A stretch of DNA of 43,535 nt from Halieaceae bacterium (GCA_028280635.1 JANQLM010000002.1:1-43535), one strand, 5' to 3'; shown: positions 8,283 to 14,953, counted from the first letter of the stretch. The notes: a model not told the origin generated them from the sequence alone. A program made the numbers and translations.

Positions 8283-8542
8283 CCGTGAATTCCTTTGACA
8301 GTCTTCTTAACTCCCAGGCAATCTTCCTAGTCGTAGACGGTAAGAAGTTTGTGTAGCTGTGTACCAGGTCCCGCAAGCTATTCCCTTTTTTCGGAAGTTA
8401 AGTGAACTCTCATCGTAACTAGATTCTATTTCCACAAAATCGTAGTGTCTAAACTTGGTCTACGATTCGGCATGTCGCGAGCCTATCCGATTGATTGAAC
8501 TGTCGACGCGGACTCCTCGAGAATTATTGTTGTGGGAATGTA

Positions 8543-9124
8543 ATGAGTATCCATCGGCAGCAAAAGAACGCTCACTGGCCTTACTATCTTTCGCTCGAGT
8601 CTGATGTTGTTGGATTGTCACGATATATCGAGTTTGATCGGGAAAACTACGGGACCTACTCCACGGAACTCGCGAGAGTGCTTCTGGCGACGGGTTCAGA
8701 AGTTGACGCTCTTCTGAAAAAGCTGTGTAAACTGTTTTCTCCGAATAGATCGCCAAATCGTATTGATCGATATAAATCGATAGTGATTCAGCACCTTCCG
8801 TCAATTCATAAACAGAAGGTAGTTAGTAGGCGCTTTGAACTCGCTCTCAGGCCATGGTCAAACTGGAGTGGTGACGCTCAACCAGATTGGTGGCGCGCGT
8901 ACAATCTGGTGAAGCACCAGCGCAACTTGAACTTCAAGGAAGCTAACCTAAAGAATGTTCTACACTCCGTTGCAGGTCTCTACCTGCTAAACATCCACTA
9001 TCATCATCACACTCAGCAGAGTCGAACTGACTATCCTTTAGACTTTAGAAATACGCTTCACAACTTGCTGCTCGGTGAGGACTTGTTTCGTGTTGATGAT
9101 CCGTTCGTCTATTTAAGAGATTAG
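8543..9124 (+). CDS. hypothetical island protein (193 aa), HEPN-like in character
   Basis: The start at 8543 (MSIHRQQKNAHWPYYLSLES) is preferred over 8495 because the extra N-terminus is cysteine-rich and unlike a folded start. A GGGAAT sequence precedes 8543. The protein is mainly helical, with a first helix LARVLLATGSEVDALLKKLC, a central W-x-x-x-YNLVKHQRNLNF motif and a C-terminal helix SVAGLYLLNIHYH. The YN-x-VKHxR pattern recalls HEPN-type helical proteins common in defence regions, but the standard Rx4-6H nuclease motif is not clear. Codon use is AT-rich like the rest of the island. No function is assigned. Confidence 0.7.
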   Translation: MSIHRQQKNAHWPYYLSLESDVVGLSRYIEFDRENYGTYSTELARVLLATGSEVDALLKKLCKLFSPNRSPNRIDRYKSIVIQHLPSIHKQKVVSRRFELALRPWSNWSGDAQPDWWRAYNLVKHQRNLNFKEANLKNVLHSVAGLYLLNIHYHHHTQQSRTDYPLDFRNTLHNLLLGEDLFRVDDPFVYLRD

Positions 9125-9258
9125 TGGAGCGGTGGTGACAGTGTGTTCGGGCCAGGCGCGACCCGGAGGAAAATTGAGATCAGAGATAGGTATCCGGGAC
9201 ACGATTCTTCACAGCATTTGTTCAACCTGAACGTCAGCAAAATCTCCTTTGCGCCGTG

Positions 9259-9696
9259 TTAGCGGTAGTCACCCGCCAACTGGCCGTCGGAGGAGCCATC
9301 GAACTGTGGCAGCCCATCGGTGATGTTATAGAAATCTGACTTCTCGGCGACGAAGATATGACCGATAGTCTCCAGGCCGGTTGGTTGGTCGAGTGAGCCG
9401 GCGACAATGCCATAGGCATCCTGGTCAGCATGGTCCCAGAACAGCCCTGCGCCGCATCTCCGACAGAAGCCGCGGCTGGCCTTTTCCGTTATCTTGTACC
9501 AGGCGAGTCCATCGTCCCGGACGAATTCAACGTGTGCTTTCTGCGCTTTTGAGTGCGGACCGAAGTGACCATTCAGCCGGGTGCATTCCGTACAGTGGCA
9601 ATTCACGACTCCCCTCAAGGGACCTTTCACCTGATACTGAACCGCGCCGCAGTGGCAGCCGCCGGTGTGCACCTGGACTTCTTCGCTTGTTGGCAT
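9259..9696 (-). CDS. GFA (glutathione-dependent formaldehyde-activating) family protein
   Basis: This is a 145-residue protein with the zinc-binding cysteines of the GFA/Mss4-like fold: GGCHCGAVQYQV near the N-terminus, NCHCTECTRLNGH in the middle and FCRRCGAGLFWDH later. The length is normal for the family. The founding member promotes condensation of formaldehyde and glutathione, but most relatives have no tested function. It is the first GC-rich gene after the island, and its own stop-proximal side (about 9240) marks the right border of the AT-richer region. It is followed on the same strand by nothing; the monoheme protein gene lies 11 bp upstream, so both may share a transcript. Confidence 0.9.
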   Translation of the reverse strand: MPTSEEVQVHTGGCHCGAVQYQVKGPLRGVVNCHCTECTRLNGHFGPHSKAQKAHVEFVRDDGLAWYKITEKASRGFCRRCGAGLFWDHADQDAYGIVAGSLDQPTGLETIGHIFVAEKSDFYNITDGLPQFDGSSDGQLAGDYR

Positions 9697-9707
9697 GGAG
9701 CAATATC

Positions 9708-10313
9708 CTAGGTGCCGCCCTGCAGGGATTGTTGCAGCGCCTTCAGCTTGCCGGTTTCCTCGGCGGTGAGGGTTGGGTTCTCGTCACAGCGGGGATCGGT
9801 CTTCTGCAGCAGCAACAGAATGTCGCGGGTCAGCGGGATGGGCTCACAGCCGTGGTTCGTCTCGCAGATCATGTCCCATTGGGGTTTGGCCTGTACGTGG
9901 CAGGCAAAGCAATTGCCGCCGAAGCGGTTGACCACGTCGACAAAGCCACGGTTGCGTATGCTGCTGCCCGCGGGTGAAACATCCAGCTCGAAAAATTCCC
10001 AGTCCCTGGTGGCGCGGCTGAATCCCTCGGGATGTTTCACCATCACCTCGCCCGGTACCAGTTGCACCACCGAGCCGGGAGGATACACACCCCCGTCAGG
10101 CGAATTCGCCACGGCCAGGGTGGCGTCCAGGTCACCCATCAGGTTGTCCACGTAAAAGCCGCGCACCGGGGTCATATCACGAATACAATCAAACGTCTCT
10201 GCGGATATCTCCAGTGTTTGGTTTGCTGATTCGGATGCGGCCGCAGCGGTGGATAGGCCTGCAGTCAGTGACAGGATCAGGCTGGAAATCAATGGCTTTA
10301 TGGTGAGTCTCAT
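9708..10313 (-). CDS. periplasmic monoheme c-type protein
   Basis: The start is placed at 10313 (MRLTIKPLISSLILSLTAGL), which gives a signal peptide ending in AAAASES; the longer frame to 10376 adds a basic, poorly conserved leader. The mature protein has one CFACH heme-attachment motif (CxxCH) within VNRFGGNCFACHVQAKPQWD, plus two more cysteine pairs in ICETNHGCEPIP and TDPRCDEN. Overall it resembles small heme proteins of the cytochrome P460/uncharacterised c-type group. It probably acts in periplasmic electron transfer or peroxide/nitrogen-oxide chemistry; the substrate is unknown. The gene sits 11 bp upstream of the GFA gene on the same strand. Confidence 0.75.
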   Translation of the reverse strand: MRLTIKPLISSLILSLTAGLSTAAAASESANQTLEISAETFDCIRDMTPVRGFYVDNLMGDLDATLAVANSPDGGVYPPGSVVQLVPGEVMVKHPEGFSRATRDWEFFELDVSPAGSSIRNRGFVDVVNRFGGNCFACHVQAKPQWDMICETNHGCEPIPLTRDILLLLQKTDPRCDENPTLTAEETGKLKALQQSLQGGT

Positions 10314-10341
10314 TTTTATTTGCCGGTGGCCGTGTGAACTT

Positions 10342-10399
10342 CGGTGACAGTTTACTTTTCTCCTCATCAACACCACTCTGACGCAAACTGTAAACTGTC
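10342..10399. repeat. REP-like repeat, copy B with inverted half
   Basis: The core CGGTGACAGTTTACTT at 10342-10357 is identical to 7788-7803. GTAAACTGTC at 10390-10399 is its inverted complement (GACAGTTTAC, 10346-10355), giving a 10-bp inverted repeat with a 34-bp spacer. It lies between divergently transcribed genes, so it may also affect their promoters. It is likely a non-autonomous mobile repeat; no transposase is nearby. Confidence 0.5.
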
Positions 10400-10439
10400 T
10401 CAGCTAGTGTAGACGCTAGTCAGGAAAGAGGTGGTGACT

Positions 10440-10874
10440 ATGTCCAAGCTCATCCAAATATCGACAATAGTGTTGGCCTGCCTGTTTGTCGCGATACCGG
10501 TTCGCGTATCCGCATTGAGTTGTGCCGACGACGCCACGCAGGTGGCGCGGGCCGAGGCCGTGTTTTCAGCCATTCCGATGAAAGGAGAGATCCTGGTAGA
10601 TCAGGACATGGCGGTCTTTACGGTTGATGTCTACAGAGTATGGAAAGGCCATGTACAAGTGCAGGAGACGGTGGCGGTGACACTGCAGAGAGCCTTTATC
10701 CTGGGCGAGGAAGTGGTGTTGGCGACAAACAGGGACGACGCCGGGCGGTTCTTTATCGGGCAGTGTATGTTGGCGAGGGATACCTGGAGAGAGCCCGACT
10801 GGGTGGACAATACCCTTGGGGCACCTGAATTCGAGTTCACGCCGACATTGCTCAACAGGCCGATCCCGGATTAA
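10440..10874 (+). CDS. secreted hypothetical protein (144 aa)
   Basis: ATG at 10440 is chosen over GTG at 10431 because GAAAGAGG (10424-10431) then sits 8 bases upstream. The N-terminus is a signal peptide (MSKLIQISTIVLACLFVAIP) ending before LSCADDATQVA. The rest is mostly beta-strand, with VFTVDVYRVWKGHVQVQETV and GEEVVLATNRDDAGRFFIGQC. This pattern is seen in small secreted proteins annotated as hypothetical with a TIMP-like or OB-like beta-barrel. Two cysteines (in LSCAD and GQCML) could form a disulfide. It is divergent from the monoheme protein gene. No function is assigned. Confidence 0.75.
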   Translation: MSKLIQISTIVLACLFVAIPVRVSALSCADDATQVARAEAVFSAIPMKGEILVDQDMAVFTVDVYRVWKGHVQVQETVAVTLQRAFILGEEVVLATNRDDAGRFFIGQCMLARDTWREPDWVDNTLGAPEFEFTPTLLNRPIPD

Positions 10875-10982
10875 TTGGCGCAAACTTCGGAAATCGAGAC
10901 GAGCGTTGTCCGAGCGATTCCCTGGACGATCTAATCACGCTCCCTCTTTGTGAGATACACTCGGAACCTGAACACACTCCAT

Positions 10983-11297
10983 ATGGGGTACGAGATGCAG
11001 ACGCCGGAGCCCGTGGTAGAGCGCATGAAAGTCACCAATGCTGTGGCTGTGCGCGTCGCACCTTTACTGGTGGTCGTGTTTGCACTGCTCACCATTGCGG
11101 ACGGCTTGAACATCTACCGCTGCGGCTGGTTCTGGACGTCGATGGGTTCGGTGTTCTGTGCCGCGGGCTGGTCGGTAGGCAAGGGTGAAGTGTCTTTGCT
11201 GCGGGGGAGTGTGGCGTTGTTGTTGCTTGCGGTTGGTTTCTCCGCAGGTATCACGCCCTTCCTGGCACCCTTTCTTCTGCCCTATGTTTCGGCCTGA
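10983..11297 (+). CDS. small integral membrane protein (104 aa)
   Basis: This frame has three hydrophobic segments: VAPLLVVVFALLTIADGL, a central WFWTSMGSVFCAAGWSVG and RGSVALLLLAVGFSAG running into TPFLAPFLLPYV. It therefore looks like a small polytopic membrane protein with a short cytosolic N-terminus. The start is uncertain: ATG at 10983 or 10995 are both possible and neither has a clear ribosome site. No family is recognised. The 108-bp gap before it and the roughly 190-bp stretch after it contain no other gene, but a repeat fragment lies at 11358. Confidence 0.55.
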   Translation: MGYEMQTPEPVVERMKVTNAVAVRVAPLLVVVFALLTIADGLNIYRCGWFWTSMGSVFCAAGWSVGKGEVSLLRGSVALLLLAVGFSAGITPFLAPFLLPYVSA

Positions 11298-11357
11298 TGG
11301 TCGCGCTGCACCAGCGGTCTGTCGCCAGAATCTCCTCCCGCCGTTACAACACCTAGG

Positions 11358-11374
11358 AACTGGGGTCAGAGTAA
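11358..11374 (+). repeat. possible REP/RAYT-type repeat fragment
   Basis: The string AACTGGGGTCAGAGTAA resembles the ends of dispersed elements that, from memory, often carry GGGGTCAGAGTAA beside REP-associated tyrosine transposases. There is only one copy in the window, so the repeat status depends on genome-wide comparison. Confidence 0.3.
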
Positions 11375-11489
11375 GGTTTTTGAGATTGGAGTCGCAAGGG
11401 TCAGAAGCGTTCCTCCGCTCTGATCTCATTCACAAATCTCTTCTATCGAAGGTAATGTCAAGGATCTATTTGATTGGTGTAGTTGTGCG

Positions 11490-11529
11490 GAGAAAAAGAA
11501 AAAGCTCCCGCCCCCGTCGGGGGCAGGAG
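11490..11529 (-). terminator. Rho-independent terminator of the slipin gene
   Basis: Read on the minus strand, CTCC-x-GCCCC type arms at 11505-11529 form a GC-rich stem with a short loop, followed by a T-rich tail (complement of AGAAAAAGAAAAAG, 11491-11504). It begins 4 bases after the slipin stop, which fits an end-of-gene terminator. Confidence 0.8.
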
Positions 11530-11532
11530 TAA

Positions 11533-12690
11533 TCAACGGTTCACGTCACGTGAACCCAGAGTGACCAGGTCGTTCAGTACACCGTCAAGACCGCCGTAAA
11601 CGGAGATTTTGTCGATACGGTCCGTGACCCGTTCCAGAGCTTCCAGCTCTTTCAGACGCATCAGCGTCGGGTTGTTTTCCATCATTTTGGCGGTGTTGTG
11701 CAGTGACCGCATGGCTTGAGTTTCCTCGCGCCGTTTGATCAGGTTGGCCTCGGACTCCTTTTGAGCCTCGACAACCTGGTTCAGGATCAGCTTCATATCA
11801 CCGGGCAGAATGATGTCTTTGACACCTACGCTCGTCACCTCAATGCCGTACTGGGCCATGCGGGCGCGGAGGTCTTCCGCGATCGCCAGGTTCAGACGGT
11901 CCTTGTCTTCCAGCAGGCTGTCCAGCGTGTGCGTGCCTACCACCTCCCGCAGCCGCAGTTGCAGCTCGCGGTAGATGAAGCCGCTGTAGTCGGCCAGCTT
12001 GGCGTTTACCGTTTCCGGATCAATCACCTTGAAGCTTGCGCTCAGGTTGATGCGCAGGCTTACCCGGTCTTTGGTCAGGATCTCCTGGCCACTGACTTCC
12101 ATGGTTTGCAGGCGCATATCCAGAATGCCGACAAGCACATTGCGGTTGTAGGTCCAGAAGCCGTAGCTACCCGGCGTCAGCATCCGCTGGTACTTGCCGT
12201 CCACACTGAGCATACCGACATAGCCATCCGCGACCTCGCAGAACTTGATGCTGCGGGCGGCCACGCGACCACGGTCAGCAGCCAGTCGATAGTTCAGCAG
12301 GCTCAGCAGCGCCGGCTCGACTTCGCAGTCGCCTGAGATGTCGACAACGTCGACGCGAATAGCTTCGACGTTACGCCAGACTGCCAGGAAGCTTCCCGGG
12401 GCCAGCACATCCTTCAGGTGACCGTCCCGGTAAACCAGGCCGACCTCGTTGTCGCCCATCTCGAAGTGCTCGATGTAGCGGGCAAGCAGGTCGCCGTGAG
12501 TTTTTACCAGGAACTTCGCCTGGGTTGCGTTAAATACCACACCAGTGATGTCGTACGTCTCAACGCGGGTGCTACCGCTCAGGCGCAACACACGGTGGCG
12601 CCCCGGCATCAGCACGTCAACCAGCCGGTTGCGCCGGTACAGCAGGGCGCGTTCGTTGTCTGCAATATCAATCGTTTTCCAAAAGATCAT
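11533..12690 (-). CDS. slipin / SPFH (band 7) family protein
   Basis: The protein is 385 residues from the start at 12690, which has AGGAGG 6-7 bases upstream; the frame is open further upstream but that part is structured non-coding DNA. An N-terminal repeat-like beta region (NERALLYRRNRLVDVLMPG, NEVGLVYRDGHLKDVLAPG, GYVGMLSVDGKYQRMLTPG) precedes the SPFH domain (EILTKDRVSLRINLSASFKV to VTSVGVKDIILPGDMKLIL). A coiled-coil tail (VEAQKESEANLIKRREETQ) follows. No hydrophobic membrane anchor is obvious. SPFH proteins oligomerise into membrane-associated rings or scaffolds. In many genomes slipins accompany RtcR-controlled RNA-repair genes. Here a tRNA-like RNA and hairpin array lie directly upstream on the same strand, which fits that link. 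Confidence 0.88.
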   Translation of the reverse strand: MIFWKTIDIADNERALLYRRNRLVDVLMPGRHRVLRLSGSTRVETYDITGVVFNATQAKFLVKTHGDLLARYIEHFEMGDNEVGLVYRDGHLKDVLAPGSFLAVWRNVEAIRVDVVDISGDCEVEPALLSLLNYRLAADRGRVAARSIKFCEVADGYVGMLSVDGKYQRMLTPGSYGFWTYNRNVLVGILDMRLQTMEVSGQEILTKDRVSLRINLSASFKVIDPETVNAKLADYSGFIYRELQLRLREVVGTHTLDSLLEDKDRLNLAIAEDLRARMAQYGIEVTSVGVKDIILPGDMKLILNQVVEAQKESEANLIKRREETQAMRSLHNTAKMMENNPTLMRLKELEALERVTDRIDKISVYGGLDGVLNDLVTLGSRDVNR

Positions 12691-12809
12691 GTCAGTCCTC
12701 CTCTTCCCTGGAAAACAGGCTTCGTTAATAGGTGAGGCCCACCCGGTAACACGGTGGCCTCCGGCTTTCGCCGCGCGGGGCAGCCAACGAGCGGTGCGAT
12801 AGCGCGTCA

Positions 12810-13081
12810 CGGGAGAGTGCCTCTTCCTGAGGCTCTACTGCATTCTCTCCCGCAACGGCCAGCGAACATCATTCACTGTCGCGCACGGCGGCCACCGGGG
12901 GCGGCCGCATTACCGGCGTCTGCCGGCAGGGGTCTCCCCAGGCGATGCACCGGCATCACCGCGGGTCAGCCCACACCAGAGACCATGGGCCTCGGGTTGG
13001 TTTTTCGACATGTGTAAGAAACATGTGGGGGAGTCGAACCCCAGGTCTCTCGACCTTTTCCCATTACCGCTTCTTAAGCGG
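12810..13081 (-). ncRNA. structured RNA: array of small hairpins between tRNA-like RNA and slipin
   Basis: Reading the minus strand downstream of the tRNA-like RNA, a series of short perfect or near-perfect hairpins is visible. ACCGC/GCGGT has a 7-base loop TTAAGAA (13066-13082). AGGTC/GACCT has a GAGA tetraloop (13043-13056). GGGG/CCCC encloses the T-loop-like TTCGACT (13028-13042). ACATGT/ACATGT has a 7-base loop TTCTTAC (13008-13026). An 8-bp stem with a 4-base loop lies at 12941-12960, CCGGC/GCCGG and GCGGCC/GGCCGC stems fall around 12900-12930, and CGGGAGAG/CTCTCCCG (12810-12852) encloses GCCTC/GAGGC (12819-12833). The first four look like anticodon, variable and T arms without an acceptor stem. 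It is likely transcribed with slipin. Whether it is a Y-RNA-like molecule, a bait or a processed leader is inference. Confidence 0.55.
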
Positions 13082-13154
13082 TGCCTTTGACGGGAATCGA
13101 ACCCGCGTCCAATCGATTAACTCTCGATCGCTCTGCCAGCTGAGCTACAAAGAC
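13082..13154 (-). tRNA. tRNA-Asn(GTT)-like gene with non-canonical anticodon loop
   Basis: A complete cloverleaf is visible: acceptor GTCTTTG/CAAAGGC (one G-T pair), D arm GCTC/GAGC with GG in the loop, anticodon arm ATCGA/TCGAT with loop GAGTTAA, five-base variable region, and T arm GCGGG/CCCGT with loop TTCGATT. The anticodon by position is GTT (Asn). However, the universally conserved U33 is A and position 32 is G, and the encoded 3' end is A-CCG rather than CCA. These changes would hinder normal decoding and charging, so it is probably a tRNA-like RNA rather than a working tRNA. It lies upstream of a slipin gene, as in some RNA-repair loci. Confidence 0.75.
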
Positions 13155-13194
13155 CTCTGTTCAGGCTTCCGTCCAGATTGGTACACAACACGCC

Positions 13195-13210
13195 AGCGGC
13201 GCTTGTGCCA
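13195..13210 (-). promoter_or_regulatory. candidate sigma-54 (-24/-12) promoter
   Basis: On the minus strand TGGCACAAGCGCCGCT places the invariant GG and GC ten bases apart, as sigma-54 promoters require. The -24 half TGGCAC is perfect; the -12 half reads CCGCT instead of TTGCT. The predicted start is about 30 bases before the tRNA-like RNA. RNA-repair operons controlled by RtcR use sigma-54, so the position is meaningful, but the -12 half is weak. Confidence 0.4.
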
Positions 13211-13279
13211 GGCCGGCGTACAGAACCGGCACCGCTAACCCGTCGGGAACATCCCAAACTCTGTGATGGCAGACCGCCC

Positions 13280-13837
13280 TCAGGCAGCCTGCCAGTTCCT
13301 GTGCCCACCGAAGCGGGCCTGCAAGTACCCCATCTGATCACCGCAAATGCGGTGATTCGCCAGATACATGTACTCGTACAGGTTGGGCTCGAACGGAACT
13401 GCCAGCAGCTCCATACCAGCCTGCTCCGGCGTGCGGCCACCCTTGCGGTGATTACACCTGGCACAGGCGGCGACCACATTGGTCCAGACGTCTCGCCCTC
13501 CCTGGACCCGCGGAACCACGTGGTCACGGGTCAATTCGGTGCGCGTGAAGGTCCGGCCGCAGTACATGCAGGAGTAGCCGTCACGACGGAACAGAACGTC
13601 GTTGCTCAGCGACGGAACCACACTCGGCACGCCGAGGCGGCCCTCACAGGCAATGATCGGCGCAAGGGTGATGCTCGAGCGACAACCGTTCCGGTTCATG
13701 CCGCCCAGCATGCGCGTGATCTCGGTACCCAGGCTCCAGATGACCTGTTCTTTCACGTAAAGGACGACAGCCTGCTCCCGCGAAACCCAGCCGATGGGCA
13801 GCCCGGCGCGGTTCAAGCGCAGAATTCGCATGTTCAT
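13280..13837 (-). CDS. HNH endonuclease (185 aa)
   Basis: The start at 13837 follows AGGAGG (13845-13850) by 7 bases; a second in-frame ATG lies two codons later. The C-terminal part carries a full HNH module: two zinc-binding pairs (CMYC and CARCNHRKGG) around RDHVVPRVQGG, with the catalytic His in RDHV and Asn in VWTNVV. The N-terminal 80 residues (MRILRLNRAGLPIGWVSREQ) are those of the common stand-alone HNH family found across gammaproteobacteria and cyanobacteria. It is expected to cut or nick DNA; its cellular role is unknown. It has its own strong promoter and a structured leader with a terminator upstream, and the tRNA-like locus follows downstream on the same strand. Confidence 0.9.
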   Translation of the reverse strand: MNMRILRLNRAGLPIGWVSREQAVVLYVKEQVIWSLGTEITRMLGGMNRNGCRSSITLAPIIACEGRLGVPSVVPSLSNDVLFRRDGYSCMYCGRTFTRTELTRDHVVPRVQGGRDVWTNVVAACARCNHRKGGRTPEQAGMELLAVPFEPNLYEYMYLANHRICGDQMGYLQARFGGHRNWQAA

Positions 13838-13868
13838 GTGCCATCCTCCTCGCGCGAATTGCGCGCAT

Positions 13869-13902
13869 AAAAAAACCCGACAGACTGTGGCCTATCGGGT
13901 TT
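13869..13902 (-). terminator. Rho-independent terminator upstream of the HNH gene
   Basis: On the minus strand AAACCCGA (13902-13895) pairs with TCGGGTTT (13880-13873), and a run of seven T residues ends at 13869. It lies 31 bases before the HNH start, so it must end a transcript initiated upstream on the same strand: either a small RNA or an attenuated leader. Confidence 0.85.
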
Positions 13903-13967
13903 CCTGAACGGGGCTTTCCCCCGGGATTACCTTGAAAGGCCTGGCGCCTTCCAAGTGAAAGACGCAA

Positions 13968-14075
13968 CTAGCTCACCGCCTCCTTGCCAAACTGGCCCAG
14001 GTGGCAGCCACGCAGCGGCTCGCGCCCGCGAAGGGGCGCGTCGCTCAGAAACTGAATTCTCTGCATCTGTAACAT
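13968..14075 (-). CDS. possible 35-residue leader peptide
   Basis: ATG at 14075 opens a 35-codon frame ending at TAG 13970-13968, inside the transcript between a strong promoter and a terminator ahead of the HNH gene. It begins MLQMQRIQFLSDAPLRGREP and contains one cysteine in LRGCHLG. The sequence GGAAGA sits about 11 bases upstream, a weak ribosome site. Much of the frame overlaps strong RNA hairpins, so coding may be accidental. If translated it could act as an attenuation peptide. Confidence 0.3.
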   Translation of the reverse strand: MLQMQRIQFLSDAPLRGREPLRGCHLGQFGKEAVS

Positions 14076-14121
14076 TGGTGTTTGTCTTCCAAAAAACTGT
14101 CGATGTAAATCGAGGACGCGA

Positions 14122-14149
14122 ACTATAGACCTATAAAACAGGGTGTCAA
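14122..14149 (-). promoter_or_regulatory. near-consensus sigma-70 promoter
   Basis: On the minus strand TTGACA (14149-14144) and TATAGT (14127-14122) are separated by 16 bases, one mismatch in the -10 box. This is the strongest housekeeping promoter seen by eye in the window. It drives the structured leader/small RNA ahead of the HNH gene. The rest of the 14150-14377 gap shows no further gene. Confidence 0.7.
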
Positions 14150-14377
14150 CCGCCGCTGTAAAAAAACCTGGAAAAATGCTCCGCGATGAGTCCGTTGTGT
14201 AACGTCAGCATCGCGCAGATGCCAACGGTGAGCACCGTCCGTGGCCGTTCCATCGGATCAGTAGAGCTTTGACGGAGGAGTATCTATGTCAGGGCATCGA
14301 TGACAGCTGGCTGGGCGGCTGCGTATGATGTGTTTGATGGGTCGCGAGGCAGCATCCCAACTGACACCGATAGGTAC

Positions 14378-14953
14378 ATGACTCTAAAGACCATTTTCTC
14401 AGCACTGTTTACCGCCGGCCTGCCACTGTTTGTGATGGCGTTTGTGCTGGTGGCCCTGGCGTTCCATCGCGGCTGGTTGGTGGGGGACAGCGTGCAGGAA
14501 ATCCGGGGCAGTATCGAGGCGCTGGGAAAAAAGCAGAAGGGCAGGAAGGGCCGCCGCCAGTTCGACCCGGCGATGAGCCAGTGGTTCCGCTTTGGAGGCG
14601 GCTTCTATGGTCTGGTGGCGCTGTATACCTGGCTGCTGATCGAGTGGGCGGATGTCGCTGACTTTCTATCTGATTTGGGGGGGATCTTTTTCAGCTTCGA
14701 TCCCGGTGCGGTGTTTGAGCTGGCGCTCGCGCTGTTTATTGAATCGGTGATGAATTTCGGCCTGGCCATCGCTTGGCCGGCCTACTGGCTGGCGGAGTCG
14801 CGGGGCAACTGGCTGCTGTTTTTTGCGGCCTACGGCGGCTATTGGCTGGGTATCAAGGCGGCGCATATCGCCTGGCGTCGCGGCTGGGTCAGCGAGGCCT
14901 TCGAGCAGGTCGCCGTCCGGCTGGGTCGCCGGGGCCAATCGGAGTCCCGGTAG
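14378..14953 (+). CDS. hypothetical integral membrane protein (191 aa)
   Basis: ATG at 14378 is chosen because the protein then begins with a membrane segment (FTAGLPLFVMAFVLVALAFH). An upstream in-frame start at 14300 would add a non-hydrophobic leader. There are about four membrane spans: the N-terminal one, GLVALYTWLLIEW, the long ALALFIESVMNFGLAIAWPA region and WLLFFAAYGGYWLGI. A cytoplasmic basic loop (KKQKGRKGRR) lies after the first. No family or motif is recognised. It stands 65 bp before uup on the same strand, so the two may be co-transcribed. The function is unknown. Confidence 0.65.
   Translation: MTLKTIFSALFTAGLPLFVMAFVLVALAFHRGWLVGDSVQEIRGSIEALGKKQKGRKGRRQFDPAMSQWFRFGGGFYGLVALYTWLLIEWADVADFLSDLGGIFFSFDPGAVFELALALFIESVMNFGLAIAWPAYWLAESRGNWLLFFAAYGGYWLGIKAAHIAWRRGWVSEAFEQVAVRLGRRGQSESR

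Larger units (their letters stand above)
13869..14115 (-). ncRNA. structured leader or small RNA upstream of HNH
   Basis: A promoter at 14122-14149 and the terminator at 13869-13902 frame a transcript of about 245 bases. It contains strong hairpins on the minus strand: CGCGCCC/GGGCGCG near 14020-14040, a 10-bp stem with one G-T pair at 13931-13955, and CGGGG/CCCCG with loop GAAAG at 13909-13923. Several GGA triplets lie in or near loops (TTGGAAGG, AGGAGG, GGGGAAAG, AGGAAACC), which could attract a CsrA/RsmA-type protein. It does not match 6S RNA, tmRNA, 4.5S or RNase P RNA. It also holds a 35-codon ORF. It may be a free small RNA or an attenuator controlling HNH. The start base is predicted only from the -10 box. 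Confidence 0.6.

Noticed and set aside
8460-8804. Minus-strand 114-codon frame
   Set aside because: Antisense to the island hypothetical gene, biased composition, no start signal.
13008-13082. A second complete tRNA (Leu AAG or Lys)
   Set aside because: Anticodon-like, variable-like and T-arm-like hairpins exist, but there is no acceptor stem or D arm, so it is not a tRNA gene.
13869-14115. 6S RNA, tmRNA, 4.5S RNA or RNase P RNA
   Set aside because: The conserved core sequences of these RNAs are absent.
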